Source of the DNA: Mucilaginibacter sp. OK283
GTDB taxonomy: Bacteria; Bacteroidota; Bacteroidia; Sphingobacteriales; Sphingobacteriaceae
Reading direction: 5' to 3'
Assembly: GCF_900110415.1 (NCBI RefSeq)
Contig: NZ_FODR01000003.1
Location: 248,001-312,000, forward strand
DNA: 64,000 nucleotides
The notes beneath the pieces are model-generated. The model did not search any database. It was not told the origin of the DNA and was given only the letters and a program-made list of their open reading frames with translations. The position numbers were made by a program, and so were the translations under genes. This document shows, one piece after another, positions 50,370 to 60,144 of the stretch. The first letter of the stretch is position 1; each line of letters begins with the position of its first letter.

Positions 50370-52130
50370 ATGAAAAAAATATCCTTACTGATTATTCCTT
50401 TTTGCATCCTCGTAGGTTGCAAGCCTAAGCCCGCAGCCAATAATAGCGATGCGTTATCCGGCGATGCTGCCTTCCAAAAAACAGCCGACGACTACCTCGA
50501 CGGTTACCTGGCCTGGCGACCGGCCAATGGCGTTGCCCTTGGGTATCACCAATATGATGGTAAGGTTACCGATATCAGTAAGGCCTCTATCGAAAAAGAA
50601 CTGGCGCGGTTAAAAGATTTTGATGCTAAACTGAACTCTGCCGATACGGCATCCTTTAGCCCCAAAACATTTTACGATTACCGCATTTTACGCTCGGCCA
50701 TTAAACAGGAACTCTGGACTTTTGAAGACCTGGGTACTTTTACTAAAAACCCCATGACCTATGCCGGCGCGGTTGATGTGAGTATTTATATAAAGCGCAA
50801 TTTTGCACCGATAGCGGATAGGGTAAAATCTATCATCGCGATAGAAAAACAGGCCCCTAAAATGATGGCCGATGCCAAACTAAACCTGAACGATACCTTG
50901 GCAAAACCATATGTAGAAACCGCGATCCAGATAGCAGAAGGCTCTGCTGCTTTTTTAGGCGGCGACTTGAAGGTGGCTCTAAAAGACGTGAAGAACGATA
51001 CGCTCATGAAAACCTTTAACAAGGTTAACGCGGCTGCTATAGCAGCAGTAAATGATTTTGCCGCTTATCTGAAAAAAGTAAAATTGCCCAAGGCCAATAA
51101 CAAATACGCCATAGGTACAGCCAGCTACCAAAAAATGCTGTTATACAGCGAAGGGATAAAACTTACACCCGATAAGATATTGGAAATTGGCCTGGCCCAG
51201 TTAAAAAAAGAACAGGATTCGTTTAATGCCGCGGCCAAGATCATCAACCCCAGTAAAAAACCGGTTGATGTGTACCACGACCTGCAAAAAGACCATCCCA
51301 CGGCCGAAAGCCTGATCCCGGATGCCAAAAAGAACCTGGAGCAGATTCGCCAGTTTTTGATAGATAAAAACATCGTGACCATGCCATCGCAGGTGCGGGT
51401 TAAGGTGGAGGAAACACCGCAATACGCCCGCGCTACAGGTACCGCATCAATGGATACGCCTGGCCCGTTTGAAACTACTGCCACCGAGGCCTATTATTAT
51501 ATAACCCCTGTAGACCCTAAATGGACGGCCCAGCAAAAAGAAGACTGGCTAAAACAGTTTGACTATTACACTACCGACAATGTAACCATCCACGAAGCCT
51601 ACCCGGGCCATTATACCCAGTTTTTGCACCTGAATGCATCATCGGCAACCAAAATTGAAAAAATCTTCGGCAGCTATGCTTTTGTGGAAGGCTGGGCCCA
51701 CTATTGCGAAAAAATGATGGCCGATGAAGGCTACGGCCACAATGGCGACACGGTAAAGGCAGCCAAATACCGCCTGGCACAATCGGGCGATGCCTTGCTG
51801 AGGCTTTGCCGCTTATGTGTATCCATCAAAACCCATACCCAGGGCATGAATGTAGATGAGGCCACCAAATTTTTCATGAACAACTGGTACCAGGGCGATA
51901 AACCATCGAGGCAGGAGGCCATACGCGGCACCTTCGATCCAGGCTACCTGTTTTACACCATTGGCAAGCTGGAGATCCTGAAACTACGCGATGATTACCA
52001 AAAACAGGAAGGCGCCGCTTTCTCCCTCAAAAAATTCCATGATGCAGTACTTGACCACGGTATGCCGCAAATTGGCATGCTAAGAGAAATTATGCTGAAA
52101 GACAAAAGCACCTGGGGCGATGTGCTTTAA
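50370..52130 (+). CDS. DUF885 family lipoprotein (peptidase-like)
   Basis: I use ATG 50370 (MKKISLLIIPFCILVGCKPK), giving 586 residues with a lipobox (ILVGC). The longer frame is upstream noise. DUF885 features are the metal-binding HEAYPGH at 408-414, EGWAHYCEKMM after it, and GAxDVSIYIKRNF in the first half. The arrangement HExxxxH with a later Glu suggests a zinc metallopeptidase, which is inferred from the motif. It should act in the periplasm or on the outer membrane. Monocistronic; a bidirectional terminator follows at 52419. Confidence 0.85.
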   Translation: MKKISLLIIPFCILVGCKPKPAANNSDALSGDAAFQKTADDYLDGYLAWRPANGVALGYHQYDGKVTDISKASIEKELARLKDFDAKLNSADTASFSPKTFYDYRILRSAIKQELWTFEDLGTFTKNPMTYAGAVDVSIYIKRNFAPIADRVKSIIAIEKQAPKMMADAKLNLNDTLAKPYVETAIQIAEGSAAFLGGDLKVALKDVKNDTLMKTFNKVNAAAIAAVNDFAAYLKKVKLPKANNKYAIGTASYQKMLLYSEGIKLTPDKILEIGLAQLKKEQDSFNAAAKIINPSKKPVDVYHDLQKDHPTAESLIPDAKKNLEQIRQFLIDKNIVTMPSQVRVKVEETPQYARATGTASMDTPGPFETTATEAYYYITPVDPKWTAQQKEDWLKQFDYYTTDNVTIHEAYPGHYTQFLHLNASSATKIEKIFGSYAFVEGWAHYCEKMMADEGYGHNGDTVKAAKYRLAQSGDALLRLCRLCVSIKTHTQGMNVDEATKFFMNNWYQGDKPSRQEAIRGTFDPGYLFYTIGKLEILKLRDDYQKQEGAAFSLKKFHDAVLDHGMPQIGMLREIMLKDKSTWGDVL

Positions 52131-52517
52131 GAGGCTTAAAGCAGAATGCTTAAGGCAATAGAAAAATATGTCATTGCGAGCGTAGCGCGGCAATCGCGAG
52201 CTATTCATGTGGATATGCATAGTTCGCGATTGCTTTGTGCCTACCGATGATATGTTTTCTTTTAGAGGTGCGTAGGCCTGTCACCCTGAGCCTGTCGAAG
52301 GGTCGCGCGGAGAGGCCTTTGCCCGCTATGCTTCGACTGGCTCAACATGACAACGCTCTTTAGTATGTTATTTCTCCTTCGGGATTTCGCGAAATTTTAC
52401 CACTCAGGATGACATAAAAAAAAAGAGAATGTCATCGTAACTCACGCCGCGATGACATTCTCTTTTTTCCATCATCTGCACATCTGAAATTTGCACATCT
52501 AAAGGGGGCTGCGGGGC
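52131..52517. repeat. Intergenic repeat region between DUF885 and leuS
   Basis: It holds a degenerate REP-like copy (52169-52252, TGTCATTGCGAGCGTAGC to TCGCGATTGCTTTGTG). A second palindrome of the CACCCTGAGCCTGTCGAAGG type follows (52279-52353). Then come a terminator at 52419-52468 and a GCACATCTGAAATT-type motif at 52479-52502. No gene. Confidence 0.75.
52419..52468. terminator. Bidirectional terminator
   Basis: Perfect 19-bp arms (AAAAAAGAGAATGTCATCG and its complement) with a 12-base loop; A- and T-runs form a tract on either strand. It separates the convergent DUF885 and leuS genes. Confidence 0.9.
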
Positions 52518-55340
52518 CTAAACTACCATATTCACAATCCGGCCTTTAACCACAATCACCTTTTTAGGGGCTTTGCCGTCGAGGTATTTTTGTACATCGG
52601 GGTTGGCCAATACGGTTTCTTCTATCTCTTTTATCTCCAGGCTTAACGGAATATTAAGGTTCATTTTCATTTTACCGTTGATGGATATCGGGTAAGCAAA
52701 ATCATCCTCAATTAAATAAGCGCTGTTGAATTTAGGGAACGGCGCGTAAGATAATGTACCGGCCGGGTTGCCCAGTAAAGTCCATAACTCCTCGCAAATG
52801 TGTGGCGCGTAGGAGGATAGGATGATCACCATATCCTGCAATATCGCACGGTTGTTACATTTTAAATCGGTTAACTCATTTACAGCAATCATGAAGCTGG
52901 ATACCGAAGTATTGAACGAGAAACGCTCGATATCTTCCTCTACCTTGCGGATGATCTTGTGCAGCGATTTTAGTTCCGCTTTTGAAGGCTCGGCGCCGGA
53001 TACGCTAAATTCCCATGCGTCGTTATGAAACAACCTCCAGAACTTACGCAGGAATTTAAATACGCCCTCGATACCGTTGGTATTCCATGGTTTGCTTTGC
53101 TCCAGCGGGCCAAGGAACATCTCGTACATACGCAAAGTATCGGCACCGTAACGTTGGGCAATGTCATCCGGGTTAACAACATTATAGTAACGTTTCGACA
53201 TTTTTTCAACCTCTACGCCACAGATATACTTGCCGTTTTCTAAAATAAATTCAGCATCTGCAAATTCCGGCCGCCATTGTTTAAACTTGCTGATGTTCAT
53301 CACTTCGTTCTCTACAATATTTACGTCAACATGCAAAGGCGAAGTTTTATATTCTTTAATCAAGCCATGGGATACAAAAGTGTTGGTTCCGCGACCTTCT
53401 TCATCTATCAAACGATAAACAAAATTGCTGCGGCCCTGTATCATCCCCTGGTTAATCAATTTCTTGAAAGGTTCTTCCTCAACCACTTTACCAATATCCT
53501 TCAGGAATTTGTTCCAGAAACGGCTATACAACAAGTGACCTGTAGCATGTTCGCTGCCACCTATGTATAAATCAACGTCTTTCCAATATTCAATGGCCTC
53601 TCTTGATGCAAATTCATTATCATTTTTTGCATCCATATACCTATACCAGTACCAGCTACTACCAGCCCAGCCAGGCATGGTGCTTAGCTCGTATTCCCCT
53701 TCAGCATGTTTCCAGTTTTCAGCCCTGCCCAAAGGAGGTTCGCCTGATTCAGTCGGCAAATATTTATCAACTTCAGGCAATAACAATGGCAAGTGACTTT
53801 CTTCAATTAAATGTGGCAAACCATCTTTAAAGTAAACCGGCACAGGTTCGCCCCAGTAGCGCTGGCGGCCAAAAATAGCATCGCGCATCCTGAAGTTGAT
53901 TTTGGCCTTGCCAGCGCCAACCTCTTCCAGTTTGGCAATAACGGCCGCAGTACCCGCCTTATAATACAACCCGTTCATAAATTCCGAGTTGATGTAGGTG
54001 CCTTCCTTGGTTGGGTCGGCCTCGGTGTCTATCTTTTGGGTGTCAAGAATCTGTACTATCGGTAAATCAAAATGTTTGGCAAATAAATAGTCGCGTTGAT
54101 CTCCGGATGGCACAGCCATAACCGCGCCTGTTCCGTAACCAGCCAGTACGTAATCGGCAATCCAGATCGGGATTTGCTGGCCGTTCAGCGGGTTTAAAAC
54201 GTAGCTGCCGGTAAAGGCGCCCGATACCGTTTTGGCATCGGCCATCCTGTCAAGCTCCGATTTCTTTTTGGTTACAGCTATATAGGCATCAATATCGGCC
54301 TTTTGCTCTGGTGTGGTTAAACTGGCCACCAACTCATGCTCGGGCGCTATCACCACAAAAGTTACCCCGAAAATGGTATCCACACGGGTGGTGAAAACCT
54401 CTATGAATTCGGATTTCGGATTTTCGATTTCGGATTTATCTGAATTCTCAAATCCGAAATCCGAAATCCGAAATTTTACCGACGCACCGGTGCTTTTGCC
54501 TATCCAGTTGCGCTGCATTTCTTTCAAAGGGTCGGGCCAGTCGATGGTGTCTAAGCCTTGCAACAATCTTTCGGCGTAGGCGGTGATGCGCATGCTCCAT
54601 TGCATCATCTTTTTTTGCTCAACGGGGTAGCCGCCGCGCTCGCTAAAACCGTCTTTTACCTCGTCGTTGGCCAATACGGTACCAAGGGCGGGGCACCAGT
54701 TTACGGTGCTTTCGCGCAGGTAGGTAAGGCGGTATTTCAATAGTTCGGCCTGCTGGTCCTGGTTGCTCATCGCCTTCCACTCAGCGGCAGTAAAACTCAA
54801 TATTTCTTCATCGCATACGGCGTTGATGCCTGTCGATCCGTTTTGCTCAAAATGTTCAATCAGTTTGGCAATGCTTTCGGCTTTGTCGGCATCTTTATTA
54901 TACCAGCTGTTAAACAGCTGCATAAAAATCCACTGGGTCCATTTATAGTAATCGGGCGAACTGGTGCGCACTTCGCGGCTCCAGTCAAACGAGAAACCAA
55001 TCTGATCCAGCTGGCGGCGGTAGGTAGCAATATTTTCTTCGGTAGTTACCGCCGGATGCTGCCCCGTTTGTATGGCATATTGCTCGGCCGGTAAGCCAAA
55101 GCTATCGTACCCCATGGGGTGCAATACGTTAAAACCTTTAAGGCGTTTGTAACGTGCAAAAATATCAGATGCAATATATCCCAGCGGATGGCCCACATGC
55201 AGCCCCGCACCCGACGGGTAGGGGAACATATCCAGCACATAATACTTAGGTTTGGCGCTTTTATCTTCGGCTTTAAACGTATTGTTCTGGGCCCAAAATT
55301 GCTGCCACTTTTGCTCTATATCTTTAAATTGATAGTCCAT
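52518..55340 (-). CDS. leuS: Leucyl-tRNA synthetase
   Basis: The 940-residue class I synthetase charges tRNA-Leu. The HIGH motif is in [15 protein letters not shown] (48-51), and KMSKS appears as [10 protein letters not shown] near residue 712. The editing domain (CP1) begins around 240 and carries [25 protein letters not shown] and further conserved parts. About 24 residues at 289-312 ([20 protein letters not shown] and flanks) are encoded by a palindromic DNA repeat and have no counterpart in E. coli LeuRS, which has only a short strand there. The frame is kept, so the enzyme is probably functional. Single gene on the minus strand. Confidence 0.97.
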   Translation of the reverse strand: MDYQFKDIEQKWQQFWAQNNTFKAEDKSAKPKYYVLDMFPYPSGAGLHVGHPLGYIASDIFARYKRLKGFNVLHPMGYDSFGLPAEQYAIQTGQHPAVTTEENIATYRRQLDQIGFSFDWSREVRTSSPDYYKWTQWIFMQLFNSWYNKDADKAESIAKLIEHFEQNGSTGINAVCDEEILSFTAAEWKAMSNQDQQAELLKYRLTYLRESTVNWCPALGTVLANDEVKDGFSERGGYPVEQKKMMQWSMRITAYAERLLQGLDTIDWPDPLKEMQRNWIGKSTGASVKFRISDFGFENSDKSEIENPKSEFIEVFTTRVDTIFGVTFVVIAPEHELVASLTTPEQKADIDAYIAVTKKKSELDRMADAKTVSGAFTGSYVLNPLNGQQIPIWIADYVLAGYGTGAVMAVPSGDQRDYLFAKHFDLPIVQILDTQKIDTEADPTKEGTYINSEFMNGLYYKAGTAAVIAKLEEVGAGKAKINFRMRDAIFGRQRYWGEPVPVYFKDGLPHLIEESHLPLLLPEVDKYLPTESGEPPLGRAENWKHAEGEYELSTMPGWAGSSWYWYRYMDAKNDNEFASREAIEYWKDVDLYIGGSEHATGHLLYSRFWNKFLKDIGKVVEEEPFKKLINQGMIQGRSNFVYRLIDEEGRGTNTFVSHGLIKEYKTSPLHVDVNIVENEVMNISKFKQWRPEFADAEFILENGKYICGVEVEKMSKRYYNVVNPDDIAQRYGADTLRMYEMFLGPLEQSKPWNTNGIEGVFKFLRKFWRLFHNDAWEFSVSGAEPSKAELKSLHKIIRKVEEDIERFSFNTSVSSFMIAVNELTDLKCNNRAILQDMVIILSSYAPHICEELWTLLGNPAGTLSYAPFPKFNSAYLIEDDFAYPISINGKMKMNLNIPLSLEIKEIEETVLANPDVQKYLDGKAPKKVIVVKGRIVNMVV
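54405..54475. repeat. Palindromic ATCCGAAATCCGAA repeat inside leuS
   Basis: Arms TTCGGATTTCGGATTT and AAATCCGAAATCCGAAAT face each other around ATCTGAATTC. Related copies lie at 15601-15637 and 35791-35812. It is translated in frame within LeuRS. Confidence 0.88.
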
Positions 55341-55659
55341 TTTGTTGGTTATACGTATGAGGTTGCGAAATTAAGAAAATCTCTATTAGTATGGTAGTTT
55401 ATTGGCGATTAGTTCAGTTTTAAGTGCCGGGCTCATGGCATATGTCGCCAGGATCGGATTATGGAGTTACCAGAAATGGCAGAATCTGTAATCTGAACTT
55501 TCTTCGCTTGCACGCATTTTTAACACCCAAACGAAACCGGAAAAGCTGATCCTATGTACCCGGGCCAGGCAGCCGGAAACCCGTACCCAAAAAAACTCAA
55601 CTTATTTTATAATTAGCCGTAATAACGTTAAATTTGACATGAATATTTAAAACTTAAAC
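55341..55659. other. Intergenic region between leuS and a lipoprotein gene
   Basis: This 319-bp gap between divergent genes shows no ORF or repeat I can support. TAAATTTG at 55629-55636 is a consensus -7 box, 24 bp before ATG 55660; the promoter of leuS is not clear. Confidence 0.5.
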
Positions 55660-56451
55660 ATGAAACACAATTACAAACTTACCCTGATTGCCGCAGCGGC
55701 TATTGTGCTAACCTATTTTGGTTGCAGCAAATTAAAAGAAGATAACACTCCTGTAAACACGGCCGATCCGACATTGGTGAGCACAGAGATTGCTTCAAAC
55801 CTTAGTCAGGCTTTATATGGCGAACAAGGTGGTTTCAGCATTTCTGACGGATTGGATTATCCATCAAATATTGTTTTTAAGTCAAAAGGTAAAGCAAGGA
55901 TCGAATCTGCGGGCAATTTTGGCTGCGGTTTCAAGATTGATACTACTTTTTCGCTAAAACTGGGCGATAGCGATACTTCGAAACTCGACCTTTGGGAAAA
56001 AATTAAATACGAGGTTTTATGCACAAACAGCAAACCGTCAAGCATCACGGTAAACGATAGTTTAAACCTGGTATTAGTTGGCGGCGGTGCCAATATCACC
56101 GAAAAATATGGCAAAAATTTTATTTTAAAAAGCCTTAACCCTGGCGTAAGCAATTTAAAGCTTCAGTTAGATGGTACCTTAAATGCCTATGTAAACGGTA
56201 CTTATACCGAGGCCGGGAAAGCAAAAGCCATCGCCGCGTCGTTTAATTTTAAACTTACCGGCTTAATGATAGACCGCGCTGCCGACGCCGATATAACCGA
56301 TGGCCACGCCACCTTTTCTACCAAAGGTACCTATGAAGGGAAAACCTGGAACTACAGCGGTACAATTTCCTTTATAGGTAACCATAAAGCCCAGTTTAGC
56401 ATTAACGGAAAGAAATTCACCATAAATATTAAAACAGGCCAGGTATTATAA
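55660..56451 (+). CDS. Hypothetical lipoprotein
   Basis: The 263-residue protein has a lipoprotein signal peptide with lipobox TYFGC (Cys22). The mature part is beta-rich, with repeated alternating strands (NFKLTGLMIDRAADADITDG, GKTWNYSGTISFIGNHKAQF) and two internal Cys in FGCGF and VLCTNS. No family is recognised with confidence. It has its own -7 box and a clear terminator, so it is monocistronic. Confidence 0.78.
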   Translation: MKHNYKLTLIAAAAIVLTYFGCSKLKEDNTPVNTADPTLVSTEIASNLSQALYGEQGGFSISDGLDYPSNIVFKSKGKARIESAGNFGCGFKIDTTFSLKLGDSDTSKLDLWEKIKYEVLCTNSKPSSITVNDSLNLVLVGGGANITEKYGKNFILKSLNPGVSNLKLQLDGTLNAYVNGTYTEAGKAKAIAASFNFKLTGLMIDRAADADITDGHATFSTKGTYEGKTWNYSGTISFIGNHKAQFSINGKKFTINIKTGQVL

Positions 56452-56469
56452 ACAACCTTCGCTCATATG

Positions 56470-56509
56470 AAATCCCCGTTTGCCTTTATTTGGTAAGCGG
56501 GGATTTTTG
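56470..56509 (+). terminator. Terminator of the lipoprotein gene
   Basis: AAATCCCCGTTTGCC pairs with GGTAAGCGGGGATTT with small bulges, followed by a short T-tract. Confidence 0.75.
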
Positions 56510-56581
56510 TTAACAGGCGTTTTGAACAAACTACAACTCCAAAATCGTATACTTGTTAAACTATAAAACGTCAGATACTCC

Positions 56582-57841
56582 ATGCCAGTCAAAAAGTTCC
56601 CCCTTCAGGGGGGTAGGGGGCTTCGCCTCGTTTCAAACCTCACCTTCCAGGTGCTTGTTGCCATTGCCCTGGGCGTAGTGGTAGGCCTAAACTTTAAAGG
56701 TTTTGCTCCAACTGCCGAACTGATCAGCAAAACCTTCATCAGCCTGATAACCATGCTGATTGCACCTATCATATTTTTTACCATTGTGCTGGGCATTGCA
56801 GGTATGAGCGATATGAAAAAGGTTGGCCGGGTAGGAGGGAAGGCTTTGCTTTATTTTGAAATAGTAACCTCTTTTGCTCTTATTATAGGTGTTACGGTTG
56901 CCAATATCATTAAACCGGGTGCCGGTTTTCAAAACCATACCCTAACCGATACAACGGGTAAACTGGCCGTGTATGAAAAAGCAGCATCTGAAATGCACTG
57001 GGGCGATTTTATAGCTCATATAGTGCCCGGCAATGTGTTTGATGCATTTGCCAAAGGCGATATTTTACAGATCCTGTTTTTTGCCATCCTGTTTGGCGTT
57101 GGCCTAAGCCGCATGGGCGAAACGGGGCAAACCGTTATCAGTTTGTTTAATAAGCTATCCAAAGTGTTTTTTAATATCATGAAAATAGTAATGAAGGTGG
57201 CCCCTTTGGGTGCTTTCGGGGGGATGGCATTTACCATCAGCAAATACGGTGTAAAAACTTTGCAGCCACTGGTTATATTAATGGGTTCGGTTTACCTTAC
57301 CATGTTCCTGTTTATTTTTGTGGTGCTCAATATCATCTGCCGCATTTATAAATTCAGCCTGTGGCAGTACCTTAAATATATTAAAGAAGAAATACTGATT
57401 GTGTTAGGCACATCTTCTTCCGAATCGGCCCTGCCGGCCATGATGGAAAAGCTGGAAAAGTTTGGTTGCTCCAAATCGGTGGTTGGCCTGGTTATCCCTA
57501 CAGGATATTCCTTTAATTTGGATGGTACCACTATTTACCTATCTATGTGTGTGATATTTTTGGCGCAGGTTTTTAAAGTGCCTTTGTCGCTGGCGCAGCA
57601 GTTAACCATAATAGGCATCCTCATGATTACCTCCAAGGGTGCCGCCGGGGTTACCGGCAGTGGTTTTATTGTGCTGAGCAGTACGCTCACGGCTATAAAA
57701 ATTATCCCGGTAGAGGGGCTGGCCATATTGATTGGTGTGGATAGGTTTATGTCGGAAGCACGGGCTATTACCAATGTGATAGGTAACGGGGTGGCTACTA
57801 TTGTAATTGCGAAGAGCGAGGGGGAGTTTGTAAGCCCCTAA
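56582..57841 (+). CDS. Dicarboxylate/proton symporter, DctA-type
   Basis: This 419-residue inner-membrane carrier is of the DAACS family, with about eight membrane segments. The hallmark LGTSSSESALPAMMEKLEKF and GLVIPTGYSFNLDGTTIYLS match the C4-dicarboxylate branch (DctA) better than glutamate carriers. SEARAITNVIGNGVATIVIA near the end is also typical. Substrate is probably succinate, malate or fumarate. Residues 4-14 (KKFPLQGGRGL) come from a repeat, as do the last three (VSP), so the N and C termini have been rewritten by repeat sequence. No nearby two-component regulator is seen. Confidence 0.9.
   Translation: MPVKKFPLQGGRGLRLVSNLTFQVLVAIALGVVVGLNFKGFAPTAELISKTFISLITMLIAPIIFFTIVLGIAGMSDMKKVGRVGGKALLYFEIVTSFALIIGVTVANIIKPGAGFQNHTLTDTTGKLAVYEKAASEMHWGDFIAHIVPGNVFDAFAKGDILQILFFAILFGVGLSRMGETGQTVISLFNKLSKVFFNIMKIVMKVAPLGAFGGMAFTISKYGVKTLQPLVILMGSVYLTMFLFIFVVLNIICRIYKFSLWQYLKYIKEEILIVLGTSSSESALPAMMEKLEKFGCSKSVVGLVIPTGYSFNLDGTTIYLSMCVIFLAQVFKVPLSLAQQLTIIGILMITSKGAAGVTGSGFIVLSSTLTAIKIIPVEGLAILIGVDRFMSEARAITNVIGNGVATIVIAKSEGEFVSP
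56591..56623. repeat. GC-rich palindromic repeat, 5' copy, inside the DctA-type gene
   Basis: AAAAAGTTCCCCCTTCAGGG and the rest of this 33-bp element encode residues 4-14 of the symporter. An inverted copy with a few differences overlaps the stop codon at 57832-57862. Confidence 0.85.
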
Positions 57842-57862
57842 CCCACTGAAGGGGGTACTTTT
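57832..57862. repeat. GC-rich palindromic repeat, 3' copy
   Basis: AAGCCCCTAACCCACTGAAG and the rest of this 31-bp element are the reverse complement of the 5' copy, apart from a few bases. It supplies the last codons and stop of the symporter gene. Confidence 0.85.
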
Positions 57863-57964
57863 GATTAGGACCCGGATCTTACTTTTGATAAAAAAACTGG
57901 GTTTTGACGATATAAATTAGTAGACAGGCACCACATATACCAGTTAATGTATAACTTGCAATAT

Positions 57965-58294
57965 ATGATGGATTATATCACGCTATTTAAAGACTGGGTT
58001 ATTGCCTTGGGGGAGAAGCACGAGGTTGACCCTTTGCTTATCGGTATTCTTTATTTAGTTAGTAAGATCTGCTTTTTTTCGTTCCTGGGCTGGGTCATCA
58101 AAACTTTCAGGGCCCGAAAACCTATCCTTATTCCTTTGCTGCTTGCGTCGCTTAGTTTTAGCCTGCCTTATCTTTACCTCATCATCGCCGGGCGCAATAT
58201 TTCCGTTTGGGTATACGTGTTTATTGGTTTGATGTTTGTGTACGGCGGATTCTCCATCTGGAAGAAAATTACCGCCAAACCAAATCCTGCTTAA
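57965..58294 (+). CDS. Small membrane protein, hypothetical
   Basis: The start may be ATG 57965 or 57968 (MDYITLFKDW), giving about 109 residues. Three hydrophobic segments are seen: LLIGILYLVSKICFFSFLGWV, ILIPLLLASLSFSLPYLYLI and VWVYVFIGLMFVYGGF. No motif is recognised. It lies 123 bp after the symporter gene and is followed by a separate GH30 gene. Confidence 0.65.
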   Translation: MMDYITLFKDWVIALGEKHEVDPLLIGILYLVSKICFFSFLGWVIKTFRARKPILIPLLLASLSFSLPYLYLIIAGRNISVWVYVFIGLMFVYGGFSIWKKITAKPNPA

Positions 58295-58384
58295 GAGCCT
58301 GCTGACAGCTTTCAGCTGCCGGTAAAATGTATTTTTTCTTTTTTTTAAAATTGAAATTTTTAATTATCATTGTGTCAATAAAAC

Positions 58385-58443
58385 ACAATTGATTCTATTC
58401 AATTGTAAGCCATTTATAAACAGGCTGACTATCAAACGATAGT
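58385..58443. promoter_or_regulatory. Two perfect inverted repeats upstream of the GH30 gene
   Basis: ACAATTGA / TCAATTGT (58385-58406, 6-base spacer) and ACTATC / GATAGT (58428-58443, 4-base spacer) lie before ATG 58475. Either could be an operator for a transcription factor, which is unidentified. Confidence 0.4.
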
Positions 58444-58474
58444 TGGTATTGATACACAAAGAAATAAGATCATT

Positions 58475-59947
58475 ATGAAAAAAATTATCCTGTCATTGGT
58501 AACTATAGGTATCAGTATGCAATCGATTGCGCAAAAGGTAACATGGGTTTCCACTACCAAAACAGATCATTGGGCTGTTAGCAATCTGAAAACTGTTGCT
58601 GGTGAAAGCAATGCTGTCGATGTCGAAATATTGCCGGCAGGTACAAAGCAAACCATTAATGGTTTTGGGGGATGTTTTAACGAACTCGGTTACACCTCGC
58701 TGCAATTGCTGAGCATTAAAGACAGGCAGGCGATTATGAAAGAGTTATTTGCTCCCGGTGTAGGCGCCAGCTTTACTATTTGCCGGATGCCGGTTGGTGC
58801 CAATGATTTTTCGCTCAACTGGTACTCCTACGATGAAACCGAAGGCGATTTTAAACTGAAAGATTTTAGCATAGCGCATGATATGCATACCCTGGTGCCG
58901 TTTATAAAAGATGCCCAAAAAATCAATCCGGCCCTTAAGCTATGGGCATCACCATGGAGTCCGCCGCAATGGATGAAAAAGAACAAGCATTATGCTGCCG
59001 CCATGATTCCCACTAAAGAGATGATAAAAAAATACGAAGAACGTGGTATAAAACTAACCGGCATGGATTTCTCAAACGCAGAGAACGGCCTGAAACCCGA
59101 CCAGGTTGGTAAAGAAGGCGCCGACATGTTTATACAGGACAATCAATATTTTAAAACCTATGCCCAATACTTTGGCAAATTTGTTGATGCCTATAAACAG
59201 CAGGGTATTAAAATAGGCATGGTGATGCCACAAAACGAGTTTAATTCGGCACAGGTATTCCCAAGCTGCACCTGGACAGCGCATGGGTTGGCCAAATTTG
59301 TAAGCTACCTTGGCCCTCAAATGGAACAACGTGGAGCAAACGTATTTTTCGGAACGGTTGAACGCGCCAACGAAAAACTGACAGACACCCTGCTAACTAG
59401 CCCCGAAAGCGCTAAGTACATTAAAGGCGTTGGTTTTCAGTGGGCCGGTAAAGGTGCCATAGCAGGTATTCATCAACGGTATCCAAATCTTGCCCTGTAC
59501 CAAAGCGAGCAGGAATGCGGCGATGGCCAAAACGATTGGAAATACTGCCGTTATACCTGGGATTTAATGAAACATTATTTTAACAGCGGCGCAAACGCTT
59601 ACATGTATTGGAATATTGCGTTAAAAGAGGGCGGAATCAGTCACTGGGGCTGGCGGCAAAACTCGCTGGTGAGTGTAGATACCACCGGTCGCACCTATAA
59701 GTTTAACTACGAATATTACCTGCTTAAGCACCTGAGCCATTACGTGAAGCCCGGTGCAAAGCTGTTGACGGCAAGCGGCACATTTAACAATTTGCTGGCC
59801 TTTAAAAATCCCGATAACAGCGTAGTTATTGTTATACAAAACGATGGGGAAGCCAACAAAATGGTGAATATTAAGCTGGGTAATAAAACAATCAGCCCGT
59901 TATTAAAGGCTGATTCGTTTAATACATTTTTATTGGCCGGTAAATAG
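58475..59947 (+). CDS. Secreted GH30-family glycosidase
   Basis: The 490-residue enzyme has a signal peptide ending near SIAQ (residue 20). GH30 features are INGFGGCFNELG, WASPWSPPQWMKK, the acid/base Glu255 in VMPQNEFNSAQ and the nucleophile Glu345 (or Glu347) in LYQSEQECGDG. A small C-terminal beta domain follows (PGAKLLTASGTFNNLLAFKN). Family members cleave beta-linked glycans, including glucosylceramide, beta-1,6-glucan and xylan. The subfamily is not determined. No SusCD transporter is next to it, so it is not a classical polysaccharide locus. Confidence 0.93.
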   Translation: MKKIILSLVTIGISMQSIAQKVTWVSTTKTDHWAVSNLKTVAGESNAVDVEILPAGTKQTINGFGGCFNELGYTSLQLLSIKDRQAIMKELFAPGVGASFTICRMPVGANDFSLNWYSYDETEGDFKLKDFSIAHDMHTLVPFIKDAQKINPALKLWASPWSPPQWMKKNKHYAAAMIPTKEMIKKYEERGIKLTGMDFSNAENGLKPDQVGKEGADMFIQDNQYFKTYAQYFGKFVDAYKQQGIKIGMVMPQNEFNSAQVFPSCTWTAHGLAKFVSYLGPQMEQRGANVFFGTVERANEKLTDTLLTSPESAKYIKGVGFQWAGKGAIAGIHQRYPNLALYQSEQECGDGQNDWKYCRYTWDLMKHYFNSGANAYMYWNIALKEGGISHWGWRQNSLVSVDTTGRTYKFNYEYYLLKHLSHYVKPGAKLLTASGTFNNLLAFKNPDNSVVIVIQNDGEANKMVNIKLGNKTISPLLKADSFNTFLLAGK

Positions 59948-60092
59948 AAATATGCATGTAAAGCCACGGCGCGCGCTTCAGTTAACGGTGAAACGCCATC
60001 CCGATATTACCATTACGGGTAACCGCCCCAATACCAAAAAGTCACTTTTATGTTATCATATTAAATTATTGTGCTATTAAATTATAATGGGG

Positions 60093-60122
60093 TTTGACAT
60101 TCGGCCAAAAACTTTAGATTTG
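60093..60122 (+). promoter_or_regulatory. Promoter of sucD
   Basis: TTTG at 60093-60096, 18 bp, then TAGATTTG at 60115-60122; ATG is 22 bp downstream. Confidence 0.75.
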
Positions 60123-60144
60123 CCGTACTAAACGAAAAAAACCA

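Noticed and set aside
59948..60144. Possible tRNA or small RNA before sucD
   Set aside because: No cloverleaf or stable stem set can be drawn; the region is explained by the sucD promoter.
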